Part shown: piece after piece, positions 38,100 through 46,733 of the stretch
Numbering within the stretch: the stretch's first letter is position 1
Layout of the letters: every line of letters starts with the position of its first letter
From: Filibacter tadaridae
Lineage (GTDB): Bacteria > Bacillota > Bacilli > Bacillales_A > Planococcaceae
NCBI RefSeq assembly: GCF_900609045.1
Contig: NZ_UXAV01000020.1
Span: 88,903-152,902 of the forward strand
Reading direction: 5' to 3'
Length of the DNA stretch: 64,000 bases
The notes under the pieces: generated by a model
Databases searched by the model: none
The model's input: only the letters and a program-made list of their open reading frames with translations
What the model was told of the DNA's origin: nothing
Made by a program: the position numbers and the translations under genes

Positions 38100-38336
38100 T
38101 TATCTTTCTTCCGAGCTAAATGGAAGAAGTGCCATGATACGTGAGCGTTTGATTGCAAGTGTCAATTTACGTTGATACTTCGCGCTTGTACCAGTTACAC
38201 GACGAGGCAAGATTTTCCCACGCTCAGAAATGAATTTCTTAAGCAGGTCAGTATCTTTATAGTCGATGTGTGTAATTTTGTTTGATGTGAAATAACAGAC
38301 TTTACGGCGTCTTTTGCCTCCACGACGTGGTGCCAT
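38100..38336 (-). CDS. rpsR: Ribosomal protein S18
   Basis: 78 residues with the S18 core [20 protein letters not shown] and [21 protein letters not shown]. It forms a heterodimer with S6 in the 30S platform. It is the last gene of rpsF-ssb-rpsR. Confidence 0.97.
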   Translation of the reverse strand: MAPRRGGKRRRKVCYFTSNKITHIDYKDTDLLKKFISERGKILPRRVTGTSAKYQRKLTLAIKRSRIMALLPFSSEER

Positions 38337-38378
38337 ATCGTTTCCCTCCTTACTTGATCGTCACAGACTTTGAAATCA

Positions 38379-38894
38379 TTAGAACGGCAGGTCGTCATCC
38401 GATACTTCTATCGGACCACTACCTGACGAGAATGGATCATCATCAGTACGTGTATAATTTTGTTGATTCGGTTGGTGATTTTGTTGACTTGACTGTTGAT
38501 AGTTCGGTTGCTCATTCTGCCGGGAACCATAAGATGGCGCTCCCTGTGCAGATCCGGATCGATCGGCATTCGCATTGCGCGGTTCAAGAAATTGCGTGCT
38601 ATCTGCTACAACTTCTGTTGTATACACACGCTTTCCGTCTTGTCCTTCGTAGCTACCCGTCTGAATACGACCATCTACTCCAGCAAGACTTCCTTTTCTT
38701 AAAAAATTCGCAACGTTTTCAGCCTGTTTTCTCCAGGCAACACAACTGATAAAGTCGGCCTCTTTTTCGCCTTGTGCGTTTTGAAAAGCCCGATTCACTG
38801 CCAGCGTAAAACGCGTAACAGCAATACCCGTTTGTGTATACTTAAGCTCTGGATCTTTTGTCAGTCTTCCTACTAAAACAACTCGGTTAATCAT
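38379..38894 (-). CDS. ssb: Single-stranded DNA-binding protein
   Basis: 171 residues. The OB fold begins [21 protein letters not shown] Gln/Asn-rich linker (about 110-155) leads to the acidic tail EVSDDDLPF that recruits replication and repair proteins. The gene lies between rpsF and rpsR, the usual Firmicute arrangement, and starts after GGGAGG. Confidence 0.97.
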   Translation of the reverse strand: MINRVVLVGRLTKDPELKYTQTGIAVTRFTLAVNRAFQNAQGEKEADFISCVAWRKQAENVANFLRKGSLAGVDGRIQTGSYEGQDGKRVYTTEVVADSTQFLEPRNANADRSGSAQGAPSYGSRQNEQPNYQQSSQQNHQPNQQNYTRTDDDPFSSGSGPIEVSDDDLPF

Positions 38895-38949
38895 CAGAAT
38901 TCAACCTCCCTCATCATTTTGTAAGTTTCATAATTCACATATCTATAGA

Positions 38950-39237
38950 TCAGTCTTCGATGCGGATCGTCATATGACGAATGATTTCTTCGTTGATATT
39001 CGCAAGACGTGTAAACTCGTCGACTGCTTCTGTACCAGCATTTAACTTAACAAGCTGATAGAAACCTTCGCGCAAGTCGTCAATTTCGTAAGCAAGACGG
39101 CGCTTACCCCACTCTTTTGACTCGATGATTTCCGCACCATTAGAAGTTAGGATTTCGTCGAAACGTGCGATCAATGCTTTTTTAGCTTCATCTTCTACCG
39201 TTGGGCGGATGATGTACATAATTTCGTATTTTCTCAT
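38950..39237 (-). CDS. rpsF: Ribosomal protein S6
   Basis: 95 residues, beginning [20 protein letters not shown] and containing [19 protein letters not shown]. It binds S18 and 16S rRNA. It is the first gene of the operon; its leader carries an S6:S18-type hairpin through which the S6:S18 complex may limit synthesis. Confidence 0.97.
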   Translation of the reverse strand: MRKYEIMYIIRPTVEDEAKKALIARFDEILTSNGAEIIESKEWGKRRLAYEIDDLREGFYQLVKLNAGTEAVDEFTRLANINEEIIRHMTIRIED

Positions 39238-39313
39238 CTTTAGTCACCTCCTTATGGACTTTGGCCCTGCTGATTGCAGCGGGCAAGGAGCAAGTAAAAA
39301 TTATTACTCACAT
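39238..39313 (-). promoter_or_regulatory. Candidate S6:S18 leader RNA of the rpsF operon
   Basis: The ~76-base leader contains GCCCTGCTGATTGCAGCGGGC at 39264-39284 as a compact stem-loop shortly before the ribosome-binding site. A CCG-containing bulge in a hairpin here is the known signature of S6:S18 autoregulation. Fit judged by eye. Confidence 0.55.
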
Positions 39314-39319
39314 CAATAC

Positions 39320-39348
39320 ATTCTAGCACGATGATGTTAATTTTTCAA
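39320..39348 (-). promoter_or_regulatory. Promoter of the rpsF operon
   Basis: On the minus strand TTGAAA (39343-39348) and TAGAAT (39320-39325) lie 17 bases apart, a good sigma-A match. Confidence 0.7.
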
Positions 39349-39385
39349 CCTTTATTATTGTATACTATTGAAAGAGGTGATTTTA

Positions 39386-39946
39386 ATGGATGAACTTCAC
39401 GAACCCGACCATGTAATTGCAATCGATTTACTGAAAGTGGCGAAGAGCAGCTTACGCATCACTATACTAACAGCTCTGCTTTTTATCTTTTTAAAGATTG
39501 TGATTGATAAAGGGTTTTCTTTTACGATTACCTTATGGTCAGTTGTCATCTTCATCACTGGCTATATTGTTCTGATTGTGTTGCATGAGCTTTTCCACTT
39601 ACTTGGTTTCCGAATCTTCGGCCGCGTCCCGTGGAGGAAAATGGTGGTCGGCGTCAATCTTAAGTTGGGCATCGCATACGCAACGACAGATCAGCTAATG
39701 ACGAATCATGCCATTCGCAAAGCACTTCTGCTTCCATTTTGGACAACGGGTGTTGTACCTGCTATTATCGGATTATATTATGGTAATGGATTGTTGCTTG
39801 GCTTGGCCGCTGTATTAATCGGTGGAGCTGCTGGTGATTTTGCGATGTATAAGGAATTACGGAAACTGCCTGATGATTGGCTGATAAAGGATGATCCACA
39901 GCTTCCCAAATTATACGCCTATGCACCCGACCGATTGGACCAATGA
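39386..39946 (+). CDS. DUF3267 family putative membrane metalloprotease
   Basis: 186 residues from the ATG at 39386, with AAAGAGGTGA just upstream. Four or so membrane helices, with HELFHLLGF (an HExxH zinc motif) after the second helix near residue 67. This is the DUF3267 pattern, related to site-2-type proteases; catalysis is inferred from the motif only. It is the only plus-strand gene between rpsF and ychF and shares a bidirectional terminator with ychF. Confidence 0.78.
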   Translation: MDELHEPDHVIAIDLLKVAKSSLRITILTALLFIFLKIVIDKGFSFTITLWSVVIFITGYIVLIVLHELFHLLGFRIFGRVPWRKMVVGVNLKLGIAYATTDQLMTNHAIRKALLLPFWTTGVVPAIIGLYYGNGLLLGLAAVLIGGAAGDFAMYKELRKLPDDWLIKDDPQLPKLYAYAPDRLDQ

Positions 39947-39987
39947 AAAAATGCCGTATCTACCTGTTCGTAGAATACGGCATTTTT
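39946..39987. terminator. Bidirectional terminator between DUF3267 gene and ychF
   Basis: AAAAATGCCGTAT (from 39947) pairs with ATACGGCATTTTT (39975-39987). A and T runs on both sides serve the two convergent genes. Confidence 0.9.
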
Positions 39988-40036
39988 GTTGTGTTACACG
40001 GCTAGTTAACCAATCATGCCTGGATTTTGAAGTGGG

Positions 40037-41137
40037 TTATACGTTAAAACGGAATAACATAACGTCTCCGTCTTTGACGATATATTCTTTTCCTTCAAGA
40101 CGGACTTTGCCAGCTTCTTTCGCGGCAGCCATCGATCCAGTTTCAACAAGTGCATCATAAGCTACCGTTTCAGCGCGGATGAAACCACGTTCGAAATCTG
40201 TATGGATAACACCTGCACATTGCGGGGCCTTCATCCCTTTGCGGAATGTCCATGCACGTACTTCTTGAACACCTGCAGTGAAATACGTTGCAAGTCCTAG
40301 AAGATGATAAGCTGCTTTGATAAGTTGGTCTAATCCTGATTCTTTAATACCCAACTCCTCAAGGAACATCTCTTTTTCATCATCTTCAAGTTCCGCCATC
40401 TCTTCTTCGATTTTCGCACAAACGACAATAACTTGTGCATCATCTTGTGCTGCGAATTCACGGACACGGTTTACATACTCATTCGTATCGGCATCTACAA
40501 TTTCGTCCTCTGCAACGTTTGCAACATACAGCATCGGTTTAATCGTCAATAAGTGCATGCCTTTAACAAGCGCATATTCTTCATCAGTGAATTCAACTGA
40601 ACGGGCGGGTTTCTCGTTTTCAAATGCATCTCTTAGTTTGGCTAATACAGGTTCTTCCGCCATTGCATCCTTATCTTTTTGTTTTACCATTTTCGTTACG
40701 CGTGTCCATCTTTTTTCAACACTTTCCATGTCTGCAAGAATCAGCTCGAGGTTAATGATTTCGATATCATTGATTGGATCAACTTTGCCTGATACATGTG
40801 TAATATTTTCATCCACAAAACAACGAACCACTTGGCAGATTGCATCTACTTCACGAATATGGGACAAGAACTTGTTCCCAAGTCCTTCCCCTTTACTTGC
40901 CCCTTCAACAATACCAGCGATATCCGTAAACTCGAATGCAGTTGGGACTGTTTTCTTCGGTACAACCAGTTCCGTCAACTTTCTAAGACGCTCGTCCGGT
41001 ACTTCTACGATTCCCACGTTCGGATCAATCGTACAAAACGGGTAGTTTGCAGCTTCCGCCCCCGCTTTTGTAATTGCATTAAATAATGTTGACTTCCCTA
41101 CGTTCGGAAGTCCTACGATTCCAGCTGTTAAAGCCAT
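40037..41137 (-). CDS. ychF: Redox-regulated ATPase/GTPase YchF (Obg family)
   Basis: 366 residues: [15 protein letters not shown] (G1), [27 protein letters not shown] (G3), a coiled-coil insert, and a C-terminal TGS domain ending FRFNV. YchF/OLA1 proteins prefer ATP and bind ribosomes and the proteasome or stress partners. The DUF951 gene lies upstream on the same strand. Confidence 0.96.
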   Translation of the reverse strand: MALTAGIVGLPNVGKSTLFNAITKAGAEAANYPFCTIDPNVGIVEVPDERLRKLTELVVPKKTVPTAFEFTDIAGIVEGASKGEGLGNKFLSHIREVDAICQVVRCFVDENITHVSGKVDPINDIEIINLELILADMESVEKRWTRVTKMVKQKDKDAMAEEPVLAKLRDAFENEKPARSVEFTDEEYALVKGMHLLTIKPMLYVANVAEDEIVDADTNEYVNRVREFAAQDDAQVIVVCAKIEEEMAELEDDEKEMFLEELGIKESGLDQLIKAAYHLLGLATYFTAGVQEVRAWTFRKGMKAPQCAGVIHTDFERGFIRAETVAYDALVETGSMAAAKEAGKVRLEGKEYIVKDGDVMLFRFNV

Positions 41138-41230
41138 TAAATTCCCAACCTTTCATCTATATGACGCGTCTTCTTTTCTCTACTCAACTCTTCCATTATA
41201 AGGACAACGCTAAGGGATGTCCATCTGTGT

Positions 41231-41428
41231 TCATGGCTCGGCTCTTACGAGTACCTTTTTCATTTTCTTTGCAAATTCGTTACGCTTAATCATGACACTA
41301 TGTCCGCAACCTTCACATTTGATACGTACATCTGCACCCATCCGGATAATTTTCCATGCATTTGTCCCACATGGATGCTGCTTCTTCATCTCAACTATAT
41401 CGTTTAAATCGAATATCTTTCTTTCCAT
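41231..41428 (-). CDS. DUF951 family protein
   Basis: 65 residues: IVEMKKQHPCGTNAWKIIRMG and VRIKCEGCGHSVMIKRNEFAKK. The Cys residues (PCG, CEGCG) may bind zinc. A small protein of unknown function, nearly always next to ychF in Firmicutes. The ATG at 41428 follows a weak site at the end of a decayed MscS gene. Confidence 0.88.
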   Translation of the reverse strand: MERKIFDLNDIVEMKKQHPCGTNAWKIIRMGADVRIKCEGCGHSVMIKRNEFAKKMKKVLVRAEP

Positions 41429-41469
41429 CTACCTAGCACATTCCTTTCCTACCCTATCTTTATAAATCC

Positions 41470-41710
41470 TTAAATGACTTTGTTACCAACTAATTTCCGT
41501 AGGGTGTTTTCCCTTTTCTCTGATTTACGTAACGGTCCTTTTAACTTCACTTTAAACAAACGCCGGATAATACTCTTTCCTACCTGGACTACAATTACTG
41601 CCAATGTAATGATGAAAACTATTTTAAGTGTTGTAAGGCCAAGCCCAATCCAGGTCTCTTGACTGAAAAGAAGTTTTTCAACCTATTAGTACGTTTTTAA
41701 TTAACTCCAC
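41470..41710 (-). pseudogene. Decayed mechanosensitive channel (MscS family) gene
   Basis: A GTG at 41710 follows GGGGGGAG and reads MELIKNVLIG before a stop. One base out of frame the reading continues as KLLFSQETWIGLGLTTLKIV (then IITLAVIVVQVGKSIIRRLF and KGPLRKSEKRENTLRKLVGN) to a stop at 41470. These are the first ~75 residues of the MscS channels found beside ychF in related Bacillales, but the pore domain and the whole C-terminal part are missing. So there is both a single-base insertion (in the GGTTGAAA region) and a large 3' deletion. This is a recent loss; the downstream DUF951 gene is intact. Confidence 0.72.
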
Positions 41711-41885
41711 AATTCTCCCCCCTTCGTATAATTCATGGGTTAGCTGTATATAGTATGTACAAGGGCTACTATAAACATTGGATTAAAGATTTCTATTTAA
41801 GGCATCTACGCTAAGTTTATACCGAAAGTCATTTGTTCAACATATATACAGTATTTACAATAAAGTATAGAATGGGAGTGTTTTT

Positions 41886-42443
41886 ATGCGAGCTGCTCTT
41901 TCTACAACTTGTGATTTCCGGATTCATTATAAAGAAGTGGGTGCCGTTTGGAAACTTAGTTCATTATTCCTTGAGCATATTCCGTTCCACGAGGAAAATA
42001 TCGTTTTTTTCTGTATAGGAACTGATCGCTCCACTGGCGATGCACTAGGACCGTTAACCGGTTCTTTCCTTACTGAATCTCCCTTATTTCCTTTTCCAGT
42101 AGTAGGAACATTGGAAGATCCGTTACATGCATTGAATTTACAGCAACGATTGGACGAAACGATTCAATCTTATCCATCCGCTTTCATAGTCGCAATAGAC
42201 GCTTGTCTTGGCAAAGGCGGTTCCATCGGCCAATTGCTCATCCAGAGCGGCCCTCTTCATCCCGGCAAAGCAGTTGGAAAAGAGTTGCCTTCAGTTGGTG
42301 ATGTAGCTATAAAAGGCATTGTTAATATTGCCGGTTTCATGGAGCATGCAGTACTACAAAGTACTCGACTTCTTCTTCCTTATGAAATGAGCCGTATTCT
42401 AGGTCGTTCTATGCAACTCGCTTATGGACGTTCAAAGTCATAA
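41886..42443 (+). CDS. yyaC: Spore protein YyaC family (DUF1256, putative protease)
   Basis: 185 residues with the blocks FFCIGTDRSTGDALGPLTGS and FIVAIDACLGKGGSIGQLLI, resembling the GPR/hydrogenase-maturation protease fold. YyaC is a sporulation protein with a forespore expression pattern in B. subtilis and lies beside spo0J there as well. The ATG at 41886 has GGGAG upstream. It marks the host as a spore former. It converges with the DUF554 gene, overlapping by six bases. Confidence 0.85.
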   Translation: MRAALSTTCDFRIHYKEVGAVWKLSSLFLEHIPFHEENIVFFCIGTDRSTGDALGPLTGSFLTESPLFPFPVVGTLEDPLHALNLQQRLDETIQSYPSAFIVAIDACLGKGGSIGQLLIQSGPLHPGKAVGKELPSVGDVAIKGIVNIAGFMEHAVLQSTRLLLPYEMSRILGRSMQLAYGRSKS

Positions 42444-43142
42444 CGTATATACAATCGTGACGACAATCCCAACGACAAGTATACCTGGAATAAGGTTTGC
42501 AACCCTTATTTTTGTCAGTCCAATTAGATTCAGACCAATTGCAAGAATCATCAAACCTCCGGTGGCTGTCATTTCAGATATGAAAAAATCCAATAATTCA
42601 TCAGGCACAAAACGACTAATTTGTGTTGACAATAAAGTGATAATTGACTGATACAGAAATACAGGAACAGCAGCAAACACAACACCAATACCCAGTGTTG
42701 AGCTTAGGATGACCGAAGTAAATCCGTCAATAATTCCTTTCATGAATAGTACATCATGGTCATTTCTTAACCCGCTATCAATTGCTCCGATAATCGCCAT
42801 TGAACCTACAACAAATATTAAAGTTGCTGTTACAAAGCCTTGTGCAATATCAGAACCGCTGACTTTTGAGGGCATCTTGCTTTCAATCCACCCTCCAAGT
42901 CGATTCACTTTTTCATCAAGGTTCATCCATTCACCAAGTACTGCACCAAACACAATACTAATAATTACAATGAGAATCTGCGAACTTTCGAATGTCATTT
43001 GTATCCCAATGACCGCGACTGTAAGTCCGATTCCATACATAACTGTTTCTTTCATTCTTTCAGGTATATTATGTAATATCCGTCCTAAGAATGCACCGAA
43101 AATGATTAAAAGGGCATTAACAATTGTTCCAAATAAAATCAT
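42438..43142 (-). CDS. DUF554 family membrane protein (YqgA-like)
   Basis: 234 residues with seven hydrophobic segments and the family motifs GTIVNALLIIFGAFLGRIL and MKGIIDGFTSVILSSTLGIGV. The transport function is unknown. The last six bases overlap the yyaC end, so both transcripts run into each other without a terminator. Confidence 0.85.
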   Translation of the reverse strand: MILFGTIVNALLIIFGAFLGRILHNIPERMKETVMYGIGLTVAVIGIQMTFESSQILIVIISIVFGAVLGEWMNLDEKVNRLGGWIESKMPSKVSGSDIAQGFVTATLIFVVGSMAIIGAIDSGLRNDHDVLFMKGIIDGFTSVILSSTLGIGVVFAAVPVFLYQSIITLLSTQISRFVPDELLDFFISEMTATGGLMILAIGLNLIGLTKIRVANLIPGILVVGIVVTIVYTL

Positions 43143-43168
43143 AGACTTACTACCACCCTTTAAAAATA

Positions 43169-43201
43169 ATACCTACTTTGCTCTGAACGCAAAATAGGTA
43201 T
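43169..43201 (-). terminator. Terminator after parB
   Basis: ATACCTACTTTGC (43169-43181) pairs with GCAAAATAGGTAT (43189-43201) with one mismatch, followed by TTATTTTT on the minus strand. Confidence 0.8.
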
Positions 43202-43205
43202 CCAT

Positions 43206-44045
43206 TTACTCACTTAATAATTCAATTATTCGTTCAAGATCATCTTCAGAGAAAAATTCGATTTCTATCTTCCCTTTGTTTTTAGTTTTCTTAATTGTCA
43301 CATTCGTACCAAAGTATTCGCGTAAGTTAGTCTCACGTTCGGCTAAAACGAGGTCTTTCTTTTTTTCAGTTTTTGTTTCACGTGGAACATCTTCATTCAT
43401 ACCTTGAACAAGTCGTTCAAGTTGGCGAACATTAAGTCCTTCTTTCAATACCCGTTCGGCTACAAATATAATTTGCTCTTTTCTATGTAGGCCAAGCAAG
43501 GTACGACCATGCCCCATCGAAAGCTTTCCTTCAGTGATATAGTTTCTTACCTTTCCCGGGAGCGTTAATAATCGGATATGATTGGCAATATGCGGCCTAC
43601 TCTTACCTAGTCTAAATGCTAGTTGCTCTTGTGTAAGCCCGAGGTTTTCCATCAGATTATGATAGGCCTCTGCTTCTTCCATTGGCGTTAAATCTTCTCG
43701 TTGAAGATTTTCAAGAACAGCAAATTCCATCGTCTCTTCATCAGTCAGGAAACGAACAACGGCAGGGATTTCATCGAGTCCGGCCATTTTTGCAGCACGG
43801 AAACGTCTTTCTCCAACTACGATTTCATAAGTTGTTCCTTTTTTTCGAAGTATAATCGGTTGAAGTATACCGTGTTCCTTTATGGAAGCGCTTAGCTCAA
43901 TAATCGCATTTTTATCAAATATTTTTCTTGGTTGATAGGGATTCACTTTAATACTTTTCACATGAATCTGTTCGACAGATTCCGCTTTTTTGAGTGATTC
44001 TCCTGGAAATAAAGCATTAAGTCCTTTTCCGAGGCCTTTAGTCAT
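43206..44045 (-). CDS. parB: Chromosome-partitioning protein ParB (Spo0J)
   Basis: 279 residues from the ATG at 44045, overlapping the parA stop. The N-terminal TKGLGKGLNALFPGE binds ParA. ILRKKGTTYEIVVGERRFRAAK is the CTPase core and TQEQLAFRLGKSRPHIANHIRLL the helix-turn-helix that reads parS. A short C-terminal domain dimerises. A perfect parS site lies inside the gene, as in B. subtilis spo0J. It loads SMC at the origin and regulates Soj. Confidence 0.96.
   Translation of the reverse strand: MTKGLGKGLNALFPGESLKKAESVEQIHVKSIKVNPYQPRKIFDKNAIIELSASIKEHGILQPIILRKKGTTYEIVVGERRFRAAKMAGLDEIPAVVRFLTDEETMEFAVLENLQREDLTPMEEAEAYHNLMENLGLTQEQLAFRLGKSRPHIANHIRLLTLPGKVRNYITEGKLSMGHGRTLLGLHRKEQIIFVAERVLKEGLNVRQLERLVQGMNEDVPRETKTEKKKDLVLAERETNLREYFGTNVTIKKTKNKGKIEIEFFSEDDLERIIELLSE
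43374..43389. promoter_or_regulatory. parS site inside parB
   Basis: TGTTTCACGTGGAACA, all 16 bases matching the Bacillales parS consensus (read as TGTTCCACGTGAAACA on the other strand). It encodes part of VPRETK in parB. Confidence 0.95.
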
Positions 44046-44799
44046 TGTGCACCACTTCCTTTGCAAGCTCTACATACACTTCTGCACCGCGTGATCTTGA
44101 ATCATAAATGATAATCGGCTCTCCATGACTTGGAGCCTCGCTTAATCGTACATTTCGCGGAATGATTGTTTTATATACTTTATCTTGAAAGTATTTTTTT
44201 ACCTCTTCAATTACTTGTATCCCTAAATTTGTTCTTGCATCAAACATGGTCAACAATACGCCATCAATCGTCAAATCCTCGTTCAAATGCTTCTGGACAA
44301 GCCTTATTGTACTTAATAGCTGACTTAGTCCTTCAAGTGCATAATATTCACATTGGACAGGTATGATAATTGAATCGGATGCTGTTAACGCATTGATGGT
44401 CAACAATCCTAACGAAGGCGGACAATCTATTATTATGTAATCATACATATTCTTTGCTTCTTGGATTGCATGTTTCATTCGGACTTCTCTTGAAATCGTC
44501 GACACTAACTCGATTTCCGCCCCGGCCAAAGAAATGGTTGCCGGAACGACATCGAGGTTTTCCACTTTTGTTGGACGAATAACTTCTTTAATATCAACGT
44601 CATCTATTAATACATCGTAAATGCATTGATTTACATCACCCTTATTGACGCCGACTCCACTTGTCGCGTTCCCTTGCGGATCAGTATCTATCAAAAGAAC
44701 TTTTTTGCCTATATAAGCAAGGCAAGCACTTAAGTTTACGGATGTTGTCGTTTTTCCGACACCTCCCTTTTGATTGGCAATTGCTATGATTCTACCCAC
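44038..44799 (-). CDS. parA: Chromosome-partitioning ATPase ParA (Soj)
   Basis: 253 residues with the deviant Walker A KGGVGKTTTSVNLSACLA, LLIDTDPQGNATSGVG and the later switch IIIDCPPSLGLLTINAL. The ATP-bound dimer binds DNA and interacts with DnaA; ParB stimulates its ATPase. It forms an operon with parB through an eight-base overlap. Confidence 0.97.
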   Translation of the reverse strand: MGRIIAIANQKGGVGKTTTSVNLSACLAYIGKKVLLIDTDPQGNATSGVGVNKGDVNQCIYDVLIDDVDIKEVIRPTKVENLDVVPATISLAGAEIELVSTISREVRMKHAIQEAKNMYDYIIIDCPPSLGLLTINALTASDSIIIPVQCEYYALEGLSQLLSTIRLVQKHLNEDLTIDGVLLTMFDARTNLGIQVIEEVKKYFQDKVYKTIIPRNVRLSEAPSHGEPIIIYDSRSRGAEVYVELAKEVVHND

Positions 44800-44904
44800 A
44801 CTTGCACCTGCTTTCCTACTGCTAAAAGATTGTATTGTTCAACTTGTGAATAACTACTACTAATATAGCAAATAAAGCTCAATATGTGGAGTAATCTGTA
44901 ACAA

Positions 44905-44935
44905 AAAACTCTTGCTATCATTGAGCAAGAGTTTT
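44905..44935 (-). terminator. Terminator after noc
   Basis: AAAACTCTTGCT (44905-44916) pairs with AGCAAGAGTTTT (44924-44935), with a T run following on the minus strand. Confidence 0.85.
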
Positions 44936-44939
44936 GGTT

Positions 44940-45833
44940 TCACTTTTTCTTCGGTATTTTCACGGTTATCAAGTAAAAGTCATCTGAATCCTCTTCTGCT
45001 GTTTCTACATTGATACCGCTTTTTGTGACAAGTGCTAGTGATTGTCGTATTGTATTGACAGCAATTCTTACATCCTTACTCACAGACTTTCTGCGAGAAG
45101 CAATCTTTTTCTCTTTCTTACCTTCTTCAGGATGCAACAATTGGTGTACACGGTTTTCTAATTGTTTAACATTCAGTTGTTTTTCAATCACTTCTTTATA
45201 AGCGAGTAATTGTAACTCATTATCTTTTAAAGGCATTAAAGCTCTAGCGTGCCGTTCCGATATTTCCTTTGCCATAATCGCATTTTTTATGTCATCTGGA
45301 AGTTTCAATAACCGTAGTTTATTTGCTACTGTCGATTGTCCTTTTCCAAGTCTTTGTGCTAACGCTTCTTGTGTCAATGAATGTAACTCAAGGAGTTTTT
45401 CATACGCATAAGCTTCTTCTATAGCTGTCAGTTCTTCACGTTGTAAATTTTCAATAAGTGCGATTGAGGCTGTTTCTTTATCATCCAATTCTCGAATGAT
45501 TGCTGGTACTTCAGACCAACCCAACTTTTTCATCGCTCGGTATCTTCGTTCTCCCGCGATGATTTCATACTCATCATTACCGGTACCACGTATAACAATC
45601 GGTTGAATGACACCGTGCGTATGAATTGTTCTAGCAAGTTCTTCTATTTTCTCTTCTGAAAAAACTGTCCGCGGTTGATATTTATTGGGTTTAATAGAAT
45701 CTATTTTTACCTGCACTATTTTTTCCGATTGATTACTTTCATTTACCAGTAAATCTTCTTCTATATCTTCGCTTACTAGCGGATTTTCCCCTTTATCCCC
45801 ATTTCCAAAAAATCGTGAAAAAGGACTTTTCAT
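44940..45833 (-). CDS. noc: Nucleoid occlusion protein Noc
   Basis: 297 residues from the ATG at 45833, which has AAGGTGG upstream. A membrane-targeting N-terminus ([10 protein letters not shown]) precedes a ParB-type core ([23 protein letters not shown]) and an HTH ([23 protein letters not shown]). It differs from ParB in the recognition helix, matching Noc rather than Spo0J. Noc blocks Z-ring assembly over the chromosome. A perfect parS lies 77 bases upstream. Confidence 0.92.
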   Translation of the reverse strand: MKSPFSRFFGNGDKGENPLVSEDIEEDLLVNESNQSEKIVQVKIDSIKPNKYQPRTVFSEEKIEELARTIHTHGVIQPIVIRGTGNDEYEIIAGERRYRAMKKLGWSEVPAIIRELDDKETASIALIENLQREELTAIEEAYAYEKLLELHSLTQEALAQRLGKGQSTVANKLRLLKLPDDIKNAIMAKEISERHARALMPLKDNELQLLAYKEVIEKQLNVKQLENRVHQLLHPEEGKKEKKIASRRKSVSKDVRIAVNTIRQSLALVTKSGINVETAEEDSDDFYLITVKIPKKK

Positions 45834-45909
45834 TCCCGGCACCACCTTTTTATGACTGCTTCCTAATTCAATTAATTCGGCATGTATATAGATTATCCTC
45901 TATACTCTT

Positions 45910-45925
45910 TGTTCCACGTGAAACA
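45910..45925. promoter_or_regulatory. parS site between rsmG and noc
   Basis: TGTTCCACGTGAAACA, a full match to parS. It lies just after the rsmG stop codon, about 2.5 kb from the parS inside parB. Confidence 0.95.
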
Positions 45926-45927
45926 AT

Positions 45928-46644
45928 TTAGTGGATTGGCGACTTATTGGGTACCCCTGGCTTGCGTGGATACTTCTTAGGTGTATTTTTTAACTTTTCA
46001 AATACGAAAATATTACGTTCACTATTTTCTACAGGCAATATAAATGAATATTCTTCTTTAATGGTGGCGCCTAGAATGGAAATTGCCTTTTTTGCATCTG
46101 CCATTTCATTGTCTGCAGCTGCACCCTTCATGGAGATAAAAAGACCATTTACTTTAACGAGTGGTACACATAATTCAGCCAATACAGACAGACGAGCAAC
46201 CGCCCGCGCAGTAACAATATCAAACTTTTCACGGTACTTTTGATCTTGGCCGAAGTCTTCTGCTCTTGCATGGACAAAGTGAACATTCTCAAGCTGAATT
46301 TCTTCTACCAACTGACGCAAGAAACCAATTCTTTTATTCAATGAATCTACGATTGTCACGTTAAGTTCAGGATAGCAGATTTTTAGTGGAATACTTGGAA
46401 ACCCTGCTCCTGCCCCTACATCACAAATAGACTTAGGTCCGCTCCAATCACTATAAAAAGCAGCTGTAATGGAGTCGTAAAAGTGCTTTAAATAAACGGA
46501 TGGTGCATCCGTTATTGCTGTTAGATTCATTTTCTCATTCCACTCTACGAGTAGTTTGAAATAATGATTGAACTGAGTGATTTGCTTATTATCCAGTTCA
46601 ATTCCTTGTTCTTTTAGTGCTTGTACAAATTGCTCCTCGTTCAT
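45928..46644 (-). CDS. rsmG: 16S rRNA (guanine527-N7)-methyltransferase
   Basis: 238 residues from the ATG at 46644 after GGGGGAG. The AdoMet fold is seen in [21 protein letters not shown] and [21 protein letters not shown]. It methylates G527 of 16S rRNA; loss gives low-level streptomycin resistance. A terminator separates it from mnmG upstream, so it probably has its own promoter. Confidence 0.96.
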   Translation of the reverse strand: MNEEQFVQALKEQGIELDNKQITQFNHYFKLLVEWNEKMNLTAITDAPSVYLKHFYDSITAAFYSDWSGPKSICDVGAGAGFPSIPLKICYPELNVTIVDSLNKRIGFLRQLVEEIQLENVHFVHARAEDFGQDQKYREKFDIVTARAVARLSVLAELCVPLVKVNGLFISMKGAAADNEMADAKKAISILGATIKEEYSFILPVENSERNIFVFEKLKNTPKKYPRKPGVPNKSPIH

Positions 46645-46687
46645 CAATACTCCCCCTTTTGAAAAACGTATACCTTCTTGTCTGTTA

Positions 46688-46718
46688 AAAAAACCGATGC
46701 GGAAATCTACTCCGCATC
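46688..46718 (-). terminator. Terminator after mnmG
   Basis: GATGCGGA (46696-46703) pairs with TCCGCATC (46711-46718). On the minus strand GGTTTTTTT follows. Confidence 0.88.
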
Positions 46719-46733
46719 AGCCATCTAAACAGT

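Noticed and set aside
41830..41885. Sigma-F/G type promoter for yyaC
   Set aside because: Several loose GNATA and AT-rich matches exist, but none has both hexamers with proper spacing, so I did not call one.
43556..43565. TTTCCCGGGA inside parB as a Noc site
   Set aside because: The match breaks off after ten bases and lies in coding sequence.
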